Notes under the pieces: generated by a model
What the model saw: only the letters and a program-made list of their open reading frames with translations
Database searches by the model: none
Told to the model about the DNA's origin: nothing
Shown here: one piece after another, positions 44,991 to 55,918 of the stretch
Layout of the letters: each line of letters begins with the position of its first letter
Position numbering within the stretch: the stretch's first letter is position 1
DNA from: Trachythela sp. YZ-2020
Taxonomy: Eukaryota > Cnidaria > Anthozoa > Malacalcyonacea > Clavulariidae
Assembly: GCA_016169945.1 (NCBI GenBank)
Contig: JADLSH010000113.1
Coordinates: 620,001 to 684,000 of the forward strand
DNA: 64,000 nucleotides
Direction: 5' to 3'
Position numbers and translations under genes: made by a program

Positions 44991-47900
44991 ATGGCAATGA
45001 CCACTCTTAACAATGAGCACAAGAAGAAATGTTCTACTTGCTTCAAAACTATTCAAAAAACACAAAAATCTATTGAATGTCTCACATGTAGCAAATGGTT
45101 TCACGCTGTGCCGGCATGCACAAAATCTTTCAACCCCAACAAAGATAACACTACAATTGATTTGTGCCAACATTGCTTAGCTAATTCTTTACCTTTTCAA
45201 ACACTGGATGATTTAGACTATGAATTTACTGTCGCAAACGGAAACAATATCAGTGAAGACGAAATGGATAGACTAAGGCATTTGAAATTCAACCCTTTCG
45301 ACACGAGTAATAATATAGCGCTATCTGAAAACAACGCAAATCTCGATAAATCATCAAAAATAAACTGTGAATATTACCTACCAAATGATTTTAAGGAACA
45401 AATAAATAAAGAAAATCTAAATAATTTTTCGATAATGCACTTAAATATTAGAAGTATAATTAATAAATTTGACTCCTTCAAACAATTAATACATTCATTA
45501 AATAAACCATTCCAGTTAATAGGTTTAACAGGAACTTGGCTAAATGAAACTAATGAAGACCTTTTCAAATTAGAAAATTATGATTTTGTAAATGTGAACA
45601 GATCAACAAAAACTGGAGGAGGAGTAGGTATTTACATCGCAAATGAATTAAAATATAAAATACGCACTGATTTAAACACAAGCGTTGAAAATATAATTGA
45701 AACAGTCTTTATTGAAATTATAACAGCTGTTGGTAAAAATATTATAGTAGGTGTAATTTATAGGCCACCAAATAATAAAATTGATTCATTTGAAACTGAA
45801 ATGAACCAAATACTGGGACAAATAGACAAAGAAAATAAATTATGCTATCTCATGGGAGATTTCAATATTGATCTATTAAAATCAGAATCTTGTGATTATG
45901 CTATCAGATTTCTTGAACAACTGTTCCACGTCATCATATATTCCACTTGTGCTAAGACCAACAAGGATCACACAGCATACGGCTACTCTAATTGACAATA
46001 TTTTTACTAATGACATAGAAACAATAGAATCAAGCACAAATGGGTTAATTTTTTGCGATGTCTCTGATCATTTACCAATATTTCATATACAAAATTCAAA
46101 TACACACCATGAAAAAACTTTAAAAACTGAATTTACCTGTAAAAGGATTATCAATGACGCAAATGTCCAATCATTTACTAACACAATTAAAAATATATCA
46201 TGGGAAAATGTACTTTCAAAAAACAACACGACAGAATCCTACAATGAATTTTTTAACTTATTTTCAACAGCCTATGAAAAAAACTTTCCATTAACAAAGA
46301 AAGTAGTAAAAAGAAATATTGACAAAAATCGAAGTCCATGGATGACAAGAAGTATCGCAAAATCAGTTACAAAAAAGAACAAGTTATATAAAAAATACCT
46401 ACATTACCCTATCTTAAAAAACGAAAAAACATACAAACAGTATAAAAATAAATTAAATCATGTAATAAAATTAGCAAAAAAGAAATATTATGAAGAAAAG
46501 TTAATAAAATATAAACATGATACAAAGGTATTATGGAATACATTAAATGAAATTATGAATCAAAATAAGACAAGTAGGATGTTACCAAAAGAATTTAATG
46601 GAAACATCCCTGGAGAAAAAATAATTGATCCAAACACAATAGCAAATAGATTTAATGACTATTTTGTAAATATTGGCCCAGGACTAGCAAAAAAACTACC
46701 GAATAGCAAAACAACCTTTGATAAATACCTTTCTAACAGCTGTAAAAATAGCTTCTTTATTAGACCAATTACAAAATATGAATTAGAAAATGAGATAAAC
46801 AATTTGATTTCCAAAAAATGCCCTGGGTATGATGGTATAAGTTCACAAGTTATTAAGACAATTGCTACAGAAATTTCTGAACCACTTTCACACATATTCA
46901 ACTTGACCTTCCTCACTGGGATTATTCCTGATGATCTAAAAATAGCTCTAGTTACCCCCATTTTTAAAGCAAACGAAAAAAATGAATTTAAGAATTATCG
47001 ACCCATATCTGTTCTCACTTGTTTTTCTAAATTGTTAGAAAAGCTTATGTATCAGAGATTAATTAACCACATAGAAAAAAATAACATATTAACACAGAAT
47101 CAGTATGGCTTTAGGAAAAATAGATCCACCGAGCTTACAATCATTAAACTTAGCTTGTTGACAGTATTTCTAAAGCAATCGATAAGGGAGAATACACAAT
47201 AGGTATTTTCCTCGACTTGTCAAAAACGTTTGACACAATTAATCACAAGATTCTGATCCAAAAACTTGAACACTATGGTATACGGGGAATAGCTCAATTA
47301 TGGTTTCAAGATTATTTAAAGAACAGAAAACAAATGGTTAAATACAACCAAGTTAAGTCAAAAGAAATGGTAATTAGAAGTGGCGTCCCACAGGGGTCAA
47401 TTCTTGGACCAATTCTATTTCTGCTCTATATAAATGATATTGAAAATTGCAGTAAATTAGCTTCTTTTATATTATTTGCAGATGACACTAATATATTTTA
47501 CAGTAACAAGTGTCTAGAGACACTCAATAACACTATACAAACAGAAATTGATAAAGTCGCTGAATGGTTAAATGTAAATAAATTAACTCTAAACACTACT
47601 AAAACAAAAGTAATTTTATTCAGATCTTCAAATAAAAAACCGAAACAAACCATAAAAATTAGTATAAATGGCAAAGATATTGAACAAGTTAAAAGTACAA
47701 CCTTCCTTGGCATTATCATAGACGAATGTTTGACCTGGAAAGAACATATAACTAAGGTAACTAAGAAAATAATTAGAGCTGCTGGTACAATAGCTAAAGT
47801 ACGACATTTCATAAACCGAAATGCCTTAAAACTAATATATTATGCGTTAGTCTATCCATACTTGATATATGGCAACCTATCATGGGGTAATACTTACAAA

Positions 47901-48315
47901 AGTCGAATTCAAAAAATAATGAATACACAAAAAAAAATTGTACGCCTAATGACATTCAAATCTTATTTAGAACATAGTGAGCCAATTTTCAAAGAATTAA
48001 ATATCCTAGACATCTTCAAAATAAATGACTATTTAACTGCCTTATTTATGTTTCGATACCACCACCTTGGTAATTCACCAGATTTAAAAAAAAAAAACTT
48101 TCTAAAAAACAACCAAATTCATGAATATAACACTAGAAATGCATCAAAACTTCTGTTACAATAGGACAAATTATGTAGAACACACTCTCTCAAATAAAGG
48201 AGTTGATGTATGGAATTCGTTAGAAACAAAACTTAATGGGATAAACTCCTACAACATCTTCAAAAAGCAAATTAAGCAACATTTTTTGCTACACACAACT
48301 CCAGTTAATATATAA
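44991..48315 (+). pseudogene. Non-LTR retrotransposon polyprotein (PHD-like finger, APE, RT), frameshifted
   Basis: Encodes target-primed reverse transcription. Domains: a PHD-like C4HC3 finger (CSTCFKTIQ...CLTCSKWFHAVPAC...CQHC, about residues 14-61); an APE endonuclease (MHLNIRSI, VIYRPPN, MGDFNIDL, later VSDHLPIF); and a reverse transcriptase (KCPGYDGIS, NYRPISVLTCFSK, SGVPQGSILGP, FADDTN). Frames: 44991-45995, about 45892-47202, 47217-48164, 48121-48315. The breaks near 45900, 47150 and 48160 are single-base shifts; the product continues in the next frame each time. The usual Glu of the endonuclease (LTETWL-type motif) is Gly here (LTGTWL). So this copy is dead, though fairly young. CR1/Jockey group is likely; exact clade not fixed. 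Confidence 0.88.
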
Positions 48316-48660
48316 GACAAACCATAAAACACATTATATGTTTATGATATATAAAAATTTAAATACATCTACAATACTATAGTATTCACTTGTATAATGA
48401 GAACACTTCCACCTTCTTTTTCTTTCTTGTATATATATGTATTCTTGTAAATATTATTCTGGTTTTTCCATATTTATCAATTGACTGTAAATAATTGATT
48501 ATGTAATCTCTAACACAATTGAACATAACTAGGGGCCTAAATAAAAAGTCTGCTAAGATTTCTAGTAGGTCTCTAGCCCAAGATTTTTAGAAATTATTGT
48601 AATATTTTAGTAAATTTATTGTACATGGGAAAAAACCAATAAAAAAAATAAAAAAAATGT
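44991..48660 (+). mobile_element. APE-type non-LTR retrotransposon with AATAAAA tail
   Basis: The coding part is followed by a 340-bp 3' UTR ending in an A-rich tail with ATAAAAAAA units (48636-48658), as in CR1/Jockey-group elements. The 5' limit is uncertain; an AT-rich leader may start near 44800-44900. I see no clear target duplication at the ends. Confidence 0.8.
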
Positions 48661-49063
48661 CGACAATTCTTAGCTATATAACTCGTTTAAATGGCTTGGC
48701 TTAAATGCCCCAAAATAGGCAGTAGCACATCGTAAACGTTAAAAGTTGTCCCTAATTATCACATAGTAGTTTCAATAGTCAGCATTCAATACCATATTCA
48801 ACGATTGTTATACATTATATACTTATATATTTTTGGCTCATAGTTATATAAATCATTTGATCATCCTGAATATTGTTTTATCCATACTAACCTGTCAATT
48901 TCAATAAAATTCGCGCGTTTAGGTTTTAACTATTGCAACTTGGAAGACTCTTTTATCTGAATCAAACGATCAAACGATGACGTGTAGAAAACTTATATGC
49001 TTATAAATGCATAATTATATATAAACACGAACGTGCGGTGCCAGTGTGGGTAGAGTGTAGCAA

Positions 49064-49201
49064 ATATACGGCGGTTGACTGTTGTGTAAAACTACCTGAG
49101 GAATACAATAAGAACTTCGACGTTTCGAGCGAAGGCCCTTCGTCTGGAAGTTATATTGTATTTTTCAGGTAGTTTTACACAACAGTCAACCGCCGTATAT
49201 A
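49064..49201. repeat. Inverted repeat enclosing a hammerhead-like motif
   Basis: Arms 49064-49109 and 49153-49201 (TATACGGCGGTTGACTGTTG, GTAAAACTACCTGA) are complementary almost throughout. The loop (49110-49152, minus strand) is the hammerhead-like motif with stem I AACTTC/GAAGTT and GAAACGTC. Its box reads CAGACGA. A single arm is present at 19003-19083. Inverted or tandem terminal repeats with hammerheads are known for Penelope-like elements; no Penelope RT is seen here. Confidence 0.75.
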
Positions 49202-49556
49202 AGAAACACCCACAGACACAGTAATACGTTTATATACAACCTTAAAGCCGACAGTATGAACAATTTTTCAAGAAAACTGCAATCACCGTACAAAAAACTA
49301 AGTCTATAAATGATATTTTCGTGTTTAGTTTAGTAAAAAAATAGTCAGATTTTACTGGCGTATATGTTACGTATCCAAACTCTAAAAGTAGGTGAAGAAA
49401 AAATCTACACGCAGATCACGTACACTTAACTTCCTATCACGTTTAACTCAGGAGTAGTTTAACTATACATGTGCAGTGGCTCTCTATAATATCTCTATAT
49501 ATATGTAACTGGAGTAATATATACAGTAAGTTTATCGTTCTATACTCATTTATTAC

Positions 49557-49690
49557 CTCCGCCAGGAGGTTATGTTTCTACGTGGGTTTGTTTGTGTGTG
49601 TGTGTTTGTCTGGTAGCATGACAACTCAAAAAATCAAAATGTGTGTAGCTAACGGCCATAGGCCACAAGGACATATCGAGTAAATTTCGG
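49557..49690 (+). repeat. CCTCCGCCAGGAGGTTATG-type dispersed repeat
   Basis: Starts ACCTCCGCCAGGAGGTTATG, followed by a GTTTGTTTGTGTGTG run and GGTAGCATGACAACTCAAAAA. I know this general pattern (gene-desert repeats starting with CCTCCGCC(A)AGGAGGTTATGTTT and a TTTGTNTGT run) from many marine animal genomes; naming it further is not possible here. Confidence 0.5.
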
Positions 49691-51380
49691 ATGATGATGG
49701 TTCAATTTGGATGAAAATTGGACAAGAAATTTACAAAAGTTTGTCTTGTTTTTCCGGGTTGAAAAGTACTGAATGTATAATTCAGTGTATGTATAATTTC
49801 ATACTTACTCTTCTTCTAAATTAGGCTCTACTTTCGATGTAAACAGAATGCGCAGATGGAAAACATTTTGCTGTAAATGCCGTTCTTACAATTTAAGCTG
49901 TTGTTTCTAAAGTTTTTCTTTAATATGTAAATAGTGTATTGTCCTTGTCATTAATTTATGTCTATTCCGTAATGTCCTGTTGACCACACCTTCAACCATG
50001 CATGTATAAACTTCTTAGTATTATATGGTTACAAAGTAAATAAATAAATTTATGCACGAATACTTGACTAAATTTGCTGGTGGAGGTATGCAGTCTCTGA
50101 CTGCACTGTTATGTTGGGATCTCGTTTTTTCTATTTTGACTCGTTTCCTAGTATTTGCACTAATAATATGAAAATGACAGTAATTTGAACCAAAACATAT
50201 AGAATAACATTCTAAAACTATTAAGCATAATCAAAGTATAAGGGGTAAAGTAATCAAACATTTTTTCAGGGCCAAAAACCTTTTATGGAATAGTTCATCG
50301 GAACACTTAATCAGTTAATGCCAAAGACAAAGTAATAATTGAATTTCCCGCATTGACATTGTTCATTCCCACCAGTATTGTCGTCCACTCCCCCTCCAGT
50401 CCATTTCCCGTCTGTCTTAACGAGAAACAATTACCTCGTTTTAGAGTTGGCAATTGCACTTGGCCGTCGTTGTGTCGTGGCATTACTACCTCATTAACTA
50501 ATATGTTATTCGTAGCAATAAATATCCGCCGAAATCAAGGCTCACATATATGGTGTTGTTCAGTTTTCACAAAACAAAACAATCAACTGATTCTAAATAT
50601 ATAGTTTCAGGAAATGTATTTTCAAAACCCAAGCAAAGGTCGAACATATCATATAACAATCTTACAAAACTCCTCGATTGGTGCATTTGAATAAGTGTTA
50701 GGAGAAAGCAGATAGAACCTACGAACTGTTGACACTTATTGAAGCAAGATAATTAAACTACATCTGCCAGTTGACCATTAGCCTGTGCAGCTGGCGGTTT
50801 TAAGGGCTTGGGGGTTGAGGCGAAGGCAGTTTAGGCGAGGTGTGGGAAAGGGCGAAGCACCGAATATCAATTTAGACTAAGGAACTTTGTTTTGCCACTT
50901 GTGTAAGTACCTCGACAAAAACAGTTTTACAGAATGGTAAATTATAACTTTTTCCAACATACTTTTGACATTTTCAAAAATCATTCAAATCTATATATTA
51001 AAATACGTGGGTAAATATCAAGATTTTGTTGGCATCTCACTCAATTGAATAATAATTGAAGGGTTTTGTAGATGGAAAATTATTGAGTGTAAATTATATA
51101 CATTTATTAGACCTAACCAGGAACAGCTGCGAAAAATGCAACTATAGGTCCCTGGCAGGAATCGTATTACCATTACTCAGTAATAGGAAACTTACTTTTT
51201 TGTAGACTTTGAAATTTGATCCAATTATTCCAAATTAGGTAAAAAAGTGTCCTTGGCTTTAGTTGCAAGAATTCTTGATTTGAACAGCACTGATTCGCTC
51301 TGCAAAGATAAAACTAAAGTGCTGACTTCATCATATCATGATTCATGACAAATCCAACGTGGGCGTGTTTTCTCGAGATA

Positions 51381-51621
51381 ACCACAGAATAGGAAATGAC
51401 CAGAAAGGCCACTCAACAGTGCAACGTGACACCCTATTTTTATGCAGTTATCTGGCCAGAATAATGGCGGACCAGCCAGTTCAGCGTGTTTATTGGTCAG
51501 AAAATGCAATTGACTGGCTAGAATAATGGTAATGAACATGCGTAATGCGACATGCGCAGCGTCAAAAACTTCAAAGGTTCGGCCTCAAGTGGCCCTTCTA
51601 GTCATTCCCTATTCTATGATA
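51381..51621. mobile_element. MITE with about 30-bp imperfect terminal inverted repeats
   Basis: CACAGAATAGGAAATGACCA...GAAAGGCCACT at the left, AGTGGCCCTTCTAGTCATTC...CCTATTCTATG at the right. Flanks ATAAC (left) and ATATAAC (right) suggest an imperfect target duplication. No ORF. Confidence 0.7.
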
Positions 51622-53289
51622 TAACCATATAACTGCCATAGGCATAGCTACCATAAGAGTACTTGGACGTCTTGTGTGAATTTATGTCAATTTTGATGCC
51701 TCGTTTGTCCAGACGTTTGGCCGTCAAGACGACCGCGTTCGCGTTCTGCTGTTCTGTTGAGAAAACTGCTAGTCCAACATTGCAAAAACCTACCACGGAA
51801 GGCTATGTCCATGCTAATAGCACTCTATAAAACGCTGGTTAAAATTTCCTGGTTAAGCTTTTTAGCAAGACTGTTGGGATTATTACATAATGACACCATA
51901 TCATATATATAATATAGATTATAGAATTATTTCACTTTGATAATTTACTTTAGATATAAATATATAATTGTACCTTATAGTTTAATATAGTTAACCTTAG
52001 ATGCACGAAAGGAAATACTTAATTACAAACAATGCCTAACCGCGAGCTATATACGTCAAAGGATATGAATGTGGTTTAGTGGTTGGTCAGAGAAACATCC
52101 ATAGAAGGATCCATAGCTGATAAGACGACGCTATAACGCGCTGATATATAAAGAAGACAACGACATGGAACTTCGAAGGAATTTACTTTATACGGTACGG
52201 ACAACAGATTGATATCTCATAATGAACTTGAACTATTGAACTATTGCAACACTCAGACAACGGATAAGTATAGTATTAATTAACCATCACTATAGTGTGC
52301 TTGAAATTGGTTAGAATTTCACCCTATTTTGGTTAAATTTGGGTTAAAGTGCATTTCCCCTAAACAAACAATAACAAAAATAAAAGTTTTTAAACTTTTC
52401 CAGTTCGTTTAGATTTGACACTTTCTCCGATATGAACACCCCCTCGATCGGTCATTTATTCCCCGGTTTATTCGTAGGTACACATTTTAAAACAGAGTTT
52501 ATTATACATTGACATTTTTCCACATGAGTTTTTAATCGAAAAATAGCATATAAGTACTTATAATTAAGTGCATTTTAGTCACTCGTTCCAAAGATGGTAC
52601 AGAGTCTTATCTTTTAGCTTACGATTTTGTACTTTTAGTTTAACCATGCATGCATTAACAAATTTCATGCAAACTGCTCATGTAAAAAATACTATTAATT
52701 TATTAAACCCAGCATCTAAATAACACCACTACGTGTAACCCGTGCAGTAAAAACCAATCATGCCGATGCAATTTTGGCATCACATACGTATATATCCCAC
52801 AACAAATAGAGAGCAATGCCAATAGGTAGGATTTTTATGTATTGAAATAAGTTATAAGAAATAAAAAATGAAAACATCTTAAAAACGTGGACTATTAATC
52901 AGACATTGAATATTGAAGTGACTATTGAAATGACGTAGCCCATTCAATAAATTTTATCAACCATTCAATCAACCTGTAAATGAATGAATGAATCGATCAA
53001 TCAATCAATAAACCAATCAACTTGGCTGGTCCTGGATTTTTGTTTTGTCTTATTTCAATACAACCAATCATCCCTTGTCCTATTTTTGCTCAGCAAAGCC
53101 ACAAGATTATGTAGATAATTGTCAACTTTAACTAAACTAAAGTCAATCTTAGAACTATTTCCCCATAATATATACAAAACTGAACTAAACCATAAGTTGC
53201 AGCTGACAGTTTATACCATAGTTGTAACTGTTGTGACCATCATATCAAGATGGGGATGTAATAGAATGTCAATATATCTCTGACTGCAC

Positions 53290-54441
53290 TTAATCCACAA
53301 TAATTTTAATGAACATGACATCGTCTTTGATATACTGACGATTATTCAAGCTATCAAGAGGCATAAAGAGTGGAGAACCTGAAGCGATATTCATATCAGA
53401 CTTCGGGCGTTGGAAAGATGAACTTTGTGGGTCGGAATGAAATGCATCGATCATGTGATCTCCATTACCTTGATCCAAGAGCATCATTGTAATCTTCTTC
53501 TGAAATGGCCAGGTTTGAAGGGCATCATAGTCACCTTTTAATAGCCACAAAAAATAATCATGATAAATTAGAGCATTATTGTGAGCAGCATAGCAGCCCT
53601 TTGCATAAACTAATAGCATAACAATAAGTGCCATCCAATGGTTGAAATAATTCCATTGTCTTTTCATTGTTTTGAAAATCCCACTGTTCTCCATGCTACC
53701 CACTATCCAGTCACCCATAATTTTCCTTTTTTACGTATTTTGGCATTTATGCAAGGACACTCTAATTAATGCTAAGGAAACAAGGAGATATTTGGGTAAG
53801 ATATGGTTTAAGTGGAAATTATAAGCATTAGTTTGCACTGATCAATATTCTGGCTTACAAGCAAAACGTTGCAAAATAAATAAACACAATGTTTTCCACA
53901 AACAAATTCCATCATAAATTTACTAAACAAATCATTAGAGTTCAAACTCACCTCTCATGACAACAAAAAACAAAGACAAATGAGATCCTTTTCCAAATCC
54001 ATCCCCATTCATGTAAATCTTAGCACACATTTTATACCCAAACTGAGCGCTGTAGAAATGTGGAGAATACAAGGCCGTCTTCACTCCATTAATAGCATCC
54101 TGTCGCTTCCTCTGGTAGCTGTCAATCTTCCAAAGCAGGGTACCATTATAACTATGGATAAGTTGTTGTGCACATGGACCCATTTGGGACTCCAAATCAG
54201 CAATTTTCACTGTATTGAGAGCAAGAGATGCCTCCATTGGGTCCATCCTGCTGAGCATCTGTTCAATTTCCGAGTATTTCTCTCTCAGTTCCCATTCCAA
54301 GCCCATATTTAGTTTACGTAAACTGCTGCTTTCAGTGGTAAGCTCCCTTACTTTACCCACCAGGTAAAGCCTTCCGACCACCATAGCAATATGACAGAAC
54401 ATATTCCACAGTAGCTCAATGAAATTCTTGAGTAATTCCAA
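53290..54441 (-). pseudogene. TRAF copy C: 5'-truncated, coiled-coil remnant plus complete MATH
   Basis: Exons (minus) 53952-54441 and 53290-53534, with the same intron place as TRAF-B and intron sequence that is still alignable (ATAATCATGATAAATTAGA...). The MATH domain is intact (YNGTLLWKIDSY, FGYKMCAKIYMNGDGFGKG, FIKIIVD). Upstream only a shortened coiled coil is left (MVVGRLYLVGKVRELTTESS); no RING or zinc-finger exon is found before it. The first part resembles TRAF-B (SLALNTVKI), the last part TRAF-A (SDMNIASGSPLFMPL). The retained intron shows a DNA-level duplication, not a retrocopy. It might be transcribed as a MATH-only protein, but pseudogene is the simpler reading. Confidence 0.8.
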
Positions 54442-55167
54442 CTATAGATTTGAAAACATAGTGGTAATAAAAAAATCAAAACTTGTCCAATACAACAACA
54501 GCAAGGCCCGCCAGACCCAGTCATAGGGCAGGTTGGGGAATGTGGGTCCCCCTCAACCTCGTACACAGGCACTTTGGTATGAACACATGCTTACTCAACT
54601 TTTCCAGGCCCCTTTGAAAATCCCCAGGCCCTGTGTGTCCCCCCCCCCCCCGCTGCCCCTCCCGCCAGGATTGACTTTAACAGTTCTAAACTGTTCTAGC
54701 TTATTGGTCCAGTGTTACTACAGGAGGAAACCAAAACTAAAATTAGATAGATATTTTAATAAATCATCACATAGCAGCCGAAAAGGGTGAATTGCGTATT
54801 TACAATAATTTCTAAAGTATACAAAATGTAAAAAGTATGTTAGTTCTGACTATACTGTTTTTAAAAAGCTAATGTAAAATGTAAATTCTAGTATATACAA
54901 TTTATAAAAACACATAGATGGAATAAATGTCTTCAAAAAACATGATTTTTGGCGCCTGTCATATAAAGTGATTTATACATCAACATGGCGGCGATGGCGC
55001 TCACTTTTTAACAAGAAGCATTTTAAAATCACCCTTACCATATTCCAGGTATTTTCAAGTTGTTACTTCTTTACTTTAGCGGTAAAAATATAGTAAAAAC
55101 GATAAATATAAATCCAAGTATGTCAATCCACTTACGACTATAAATAAACAAACGAAAAATGTATTTA
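54442..55167. other. Spacer with SINE-tail fragment and C-run
   Basis: A partial SINE-tail unit at 54688-54745 (CAGTTCTAAACTGTTCTAG, TCCAGTGTTACTACAGGAGG) and a run of about 14 C at 54638-54651. No TRAF upstream exons found. Otherwise nothing recognised. Confidence 0.55.
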
Positions 55168-55701
55168 CAGTCAAATCCGGTTCGCCTTTGACCTTAACAT
55201 TGCTATAATGATATACAATTTTGCAATTTTGATTGACATTTGTGTCGCGCAATTTCCAACTGTCGAGGTAAATTGCTATTTGCTAATTGCAAATTTGCAG
55301 ACGAACCTGCACAGAGTAATACTATAGTCTATACATTCCTTATTCTTTGCCTGCTTTGGAATATTCAATCAAAATGGCGAATATTCACCGTCACAGTTCA
55401 ACGCCACTCTCTCCAGCCAAAAGAGAAAAGATTATTGCTCTGTGGTCCACAGGCTGTAATCAAACAGAAATTGCGAGACAGTTATTATTGTCCAAACAAA
55501 CGGTCTCAAACATAATAAATAAATTTGTTGAAAGAGGAACATTGATACCCGGGCAAGGGCCAAGGGGTAAAACAAAGAAGCGTCAGTACACCAGCAGTGG
55601 TTGAATTCGTGGAGTACTCAAAAATAACGAAGCCAAGCATATATGCAGCCGAAATTCAAAGCGAAATGGTCAACCTTGGCGTTTGTGTAAACAACGTTTA
55701 A
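55168..55701 (+). mobile_element. Left part of a DNA transposon with paired-like DNA-binding domain
   Basis: Begins CAGTCAAATCCGG after TTA, the same terminus and TA target as the MITE at 17743-17995, and shares inner words (GCAATTTTGATT, GCAATTT.CAACT). No matching right end (GGATTTGACT...) was found downstream, so the element is truncated; the catalytic DDE part is missing. Confidence 0.6.
55374..55701 (+). pseudogene. Paired-like (Pax/Tc1-type) DNA-binding domain, frameshifted
   Basis: ATG 55374 opens MANIHRHSSTPLSPAKREKI, then ALWSTGCNQTEIARQLLLSK and QTVSNIINKFVERGTLIPG, a helix-turn-helix like the N-terminal half of a paired domain (compare IVELAHQGVRPCDISRQL in Pax proteins). The frame stops at 55604, but one base later (frameshift near 55585-55590) it continues as TPAVVEFVEYSKITKPSIYA, AEIQSEMVNLGVCVNNV, like the second half of a paired domain (KIAEYK, FAWEIR, GVC). 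Stop at 55699-55701. Paired domains are thought to derive from Tc1-type transposases. The transposon-like left terminus argues for a transposase relic over a Pax gene. Confidence 0.7.
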
Positions 55702-55918
55702 AAATGTTTCGACACAGGCTTGTCAATAACACCACGTGATAATACGATGTTGTAAACAAATGCACGTGTTTGCACATTGAACTCCTAGTGCCCAGGCCTT
55801 TCCCGCAAAATTCAATATGGCGCCCAGCTAAGGAGTGGATTAACTGATTTAATTCTATATTCTGTTTTCTACTGTTGTTTTTTGTTCTTTTTGCTTCAAA
55901 GTACTTTATATACTACAT

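Larger units (their letters stand above)
48661..53289. other. Intergenic region before TRAF-C, repeats only
   Basis: No gene recognised. It holds the inverted repeat with ribozyme-like loop (49064-49201), the CCTCCGCCAGGAGGTTATG repeat (49557-49690), a MITE (51381-51621), and sequence at 52480-53200 that shares blocks with 20240-20640 and 24040-24160 downstream of TRAF-B (for example ATTTTTGCTCAGCAAAGCC and GCATCTAAATAACACCA). Confidence 0.55.

Noticed and set aside
53538..53718. ORF extension upstream of the last TRAF-C exon
   Set aside because: Reads through the intron; the same stretch in TRAF-B is clearly intron with a conserved AG at the exon start.
55374..55701. A bona fide Pax gene
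   Set aside because: Frame is broken inside the domain, no PSVSSI-type continuation or homeodomain follows, and the 5' flank carries a transposon terminus.
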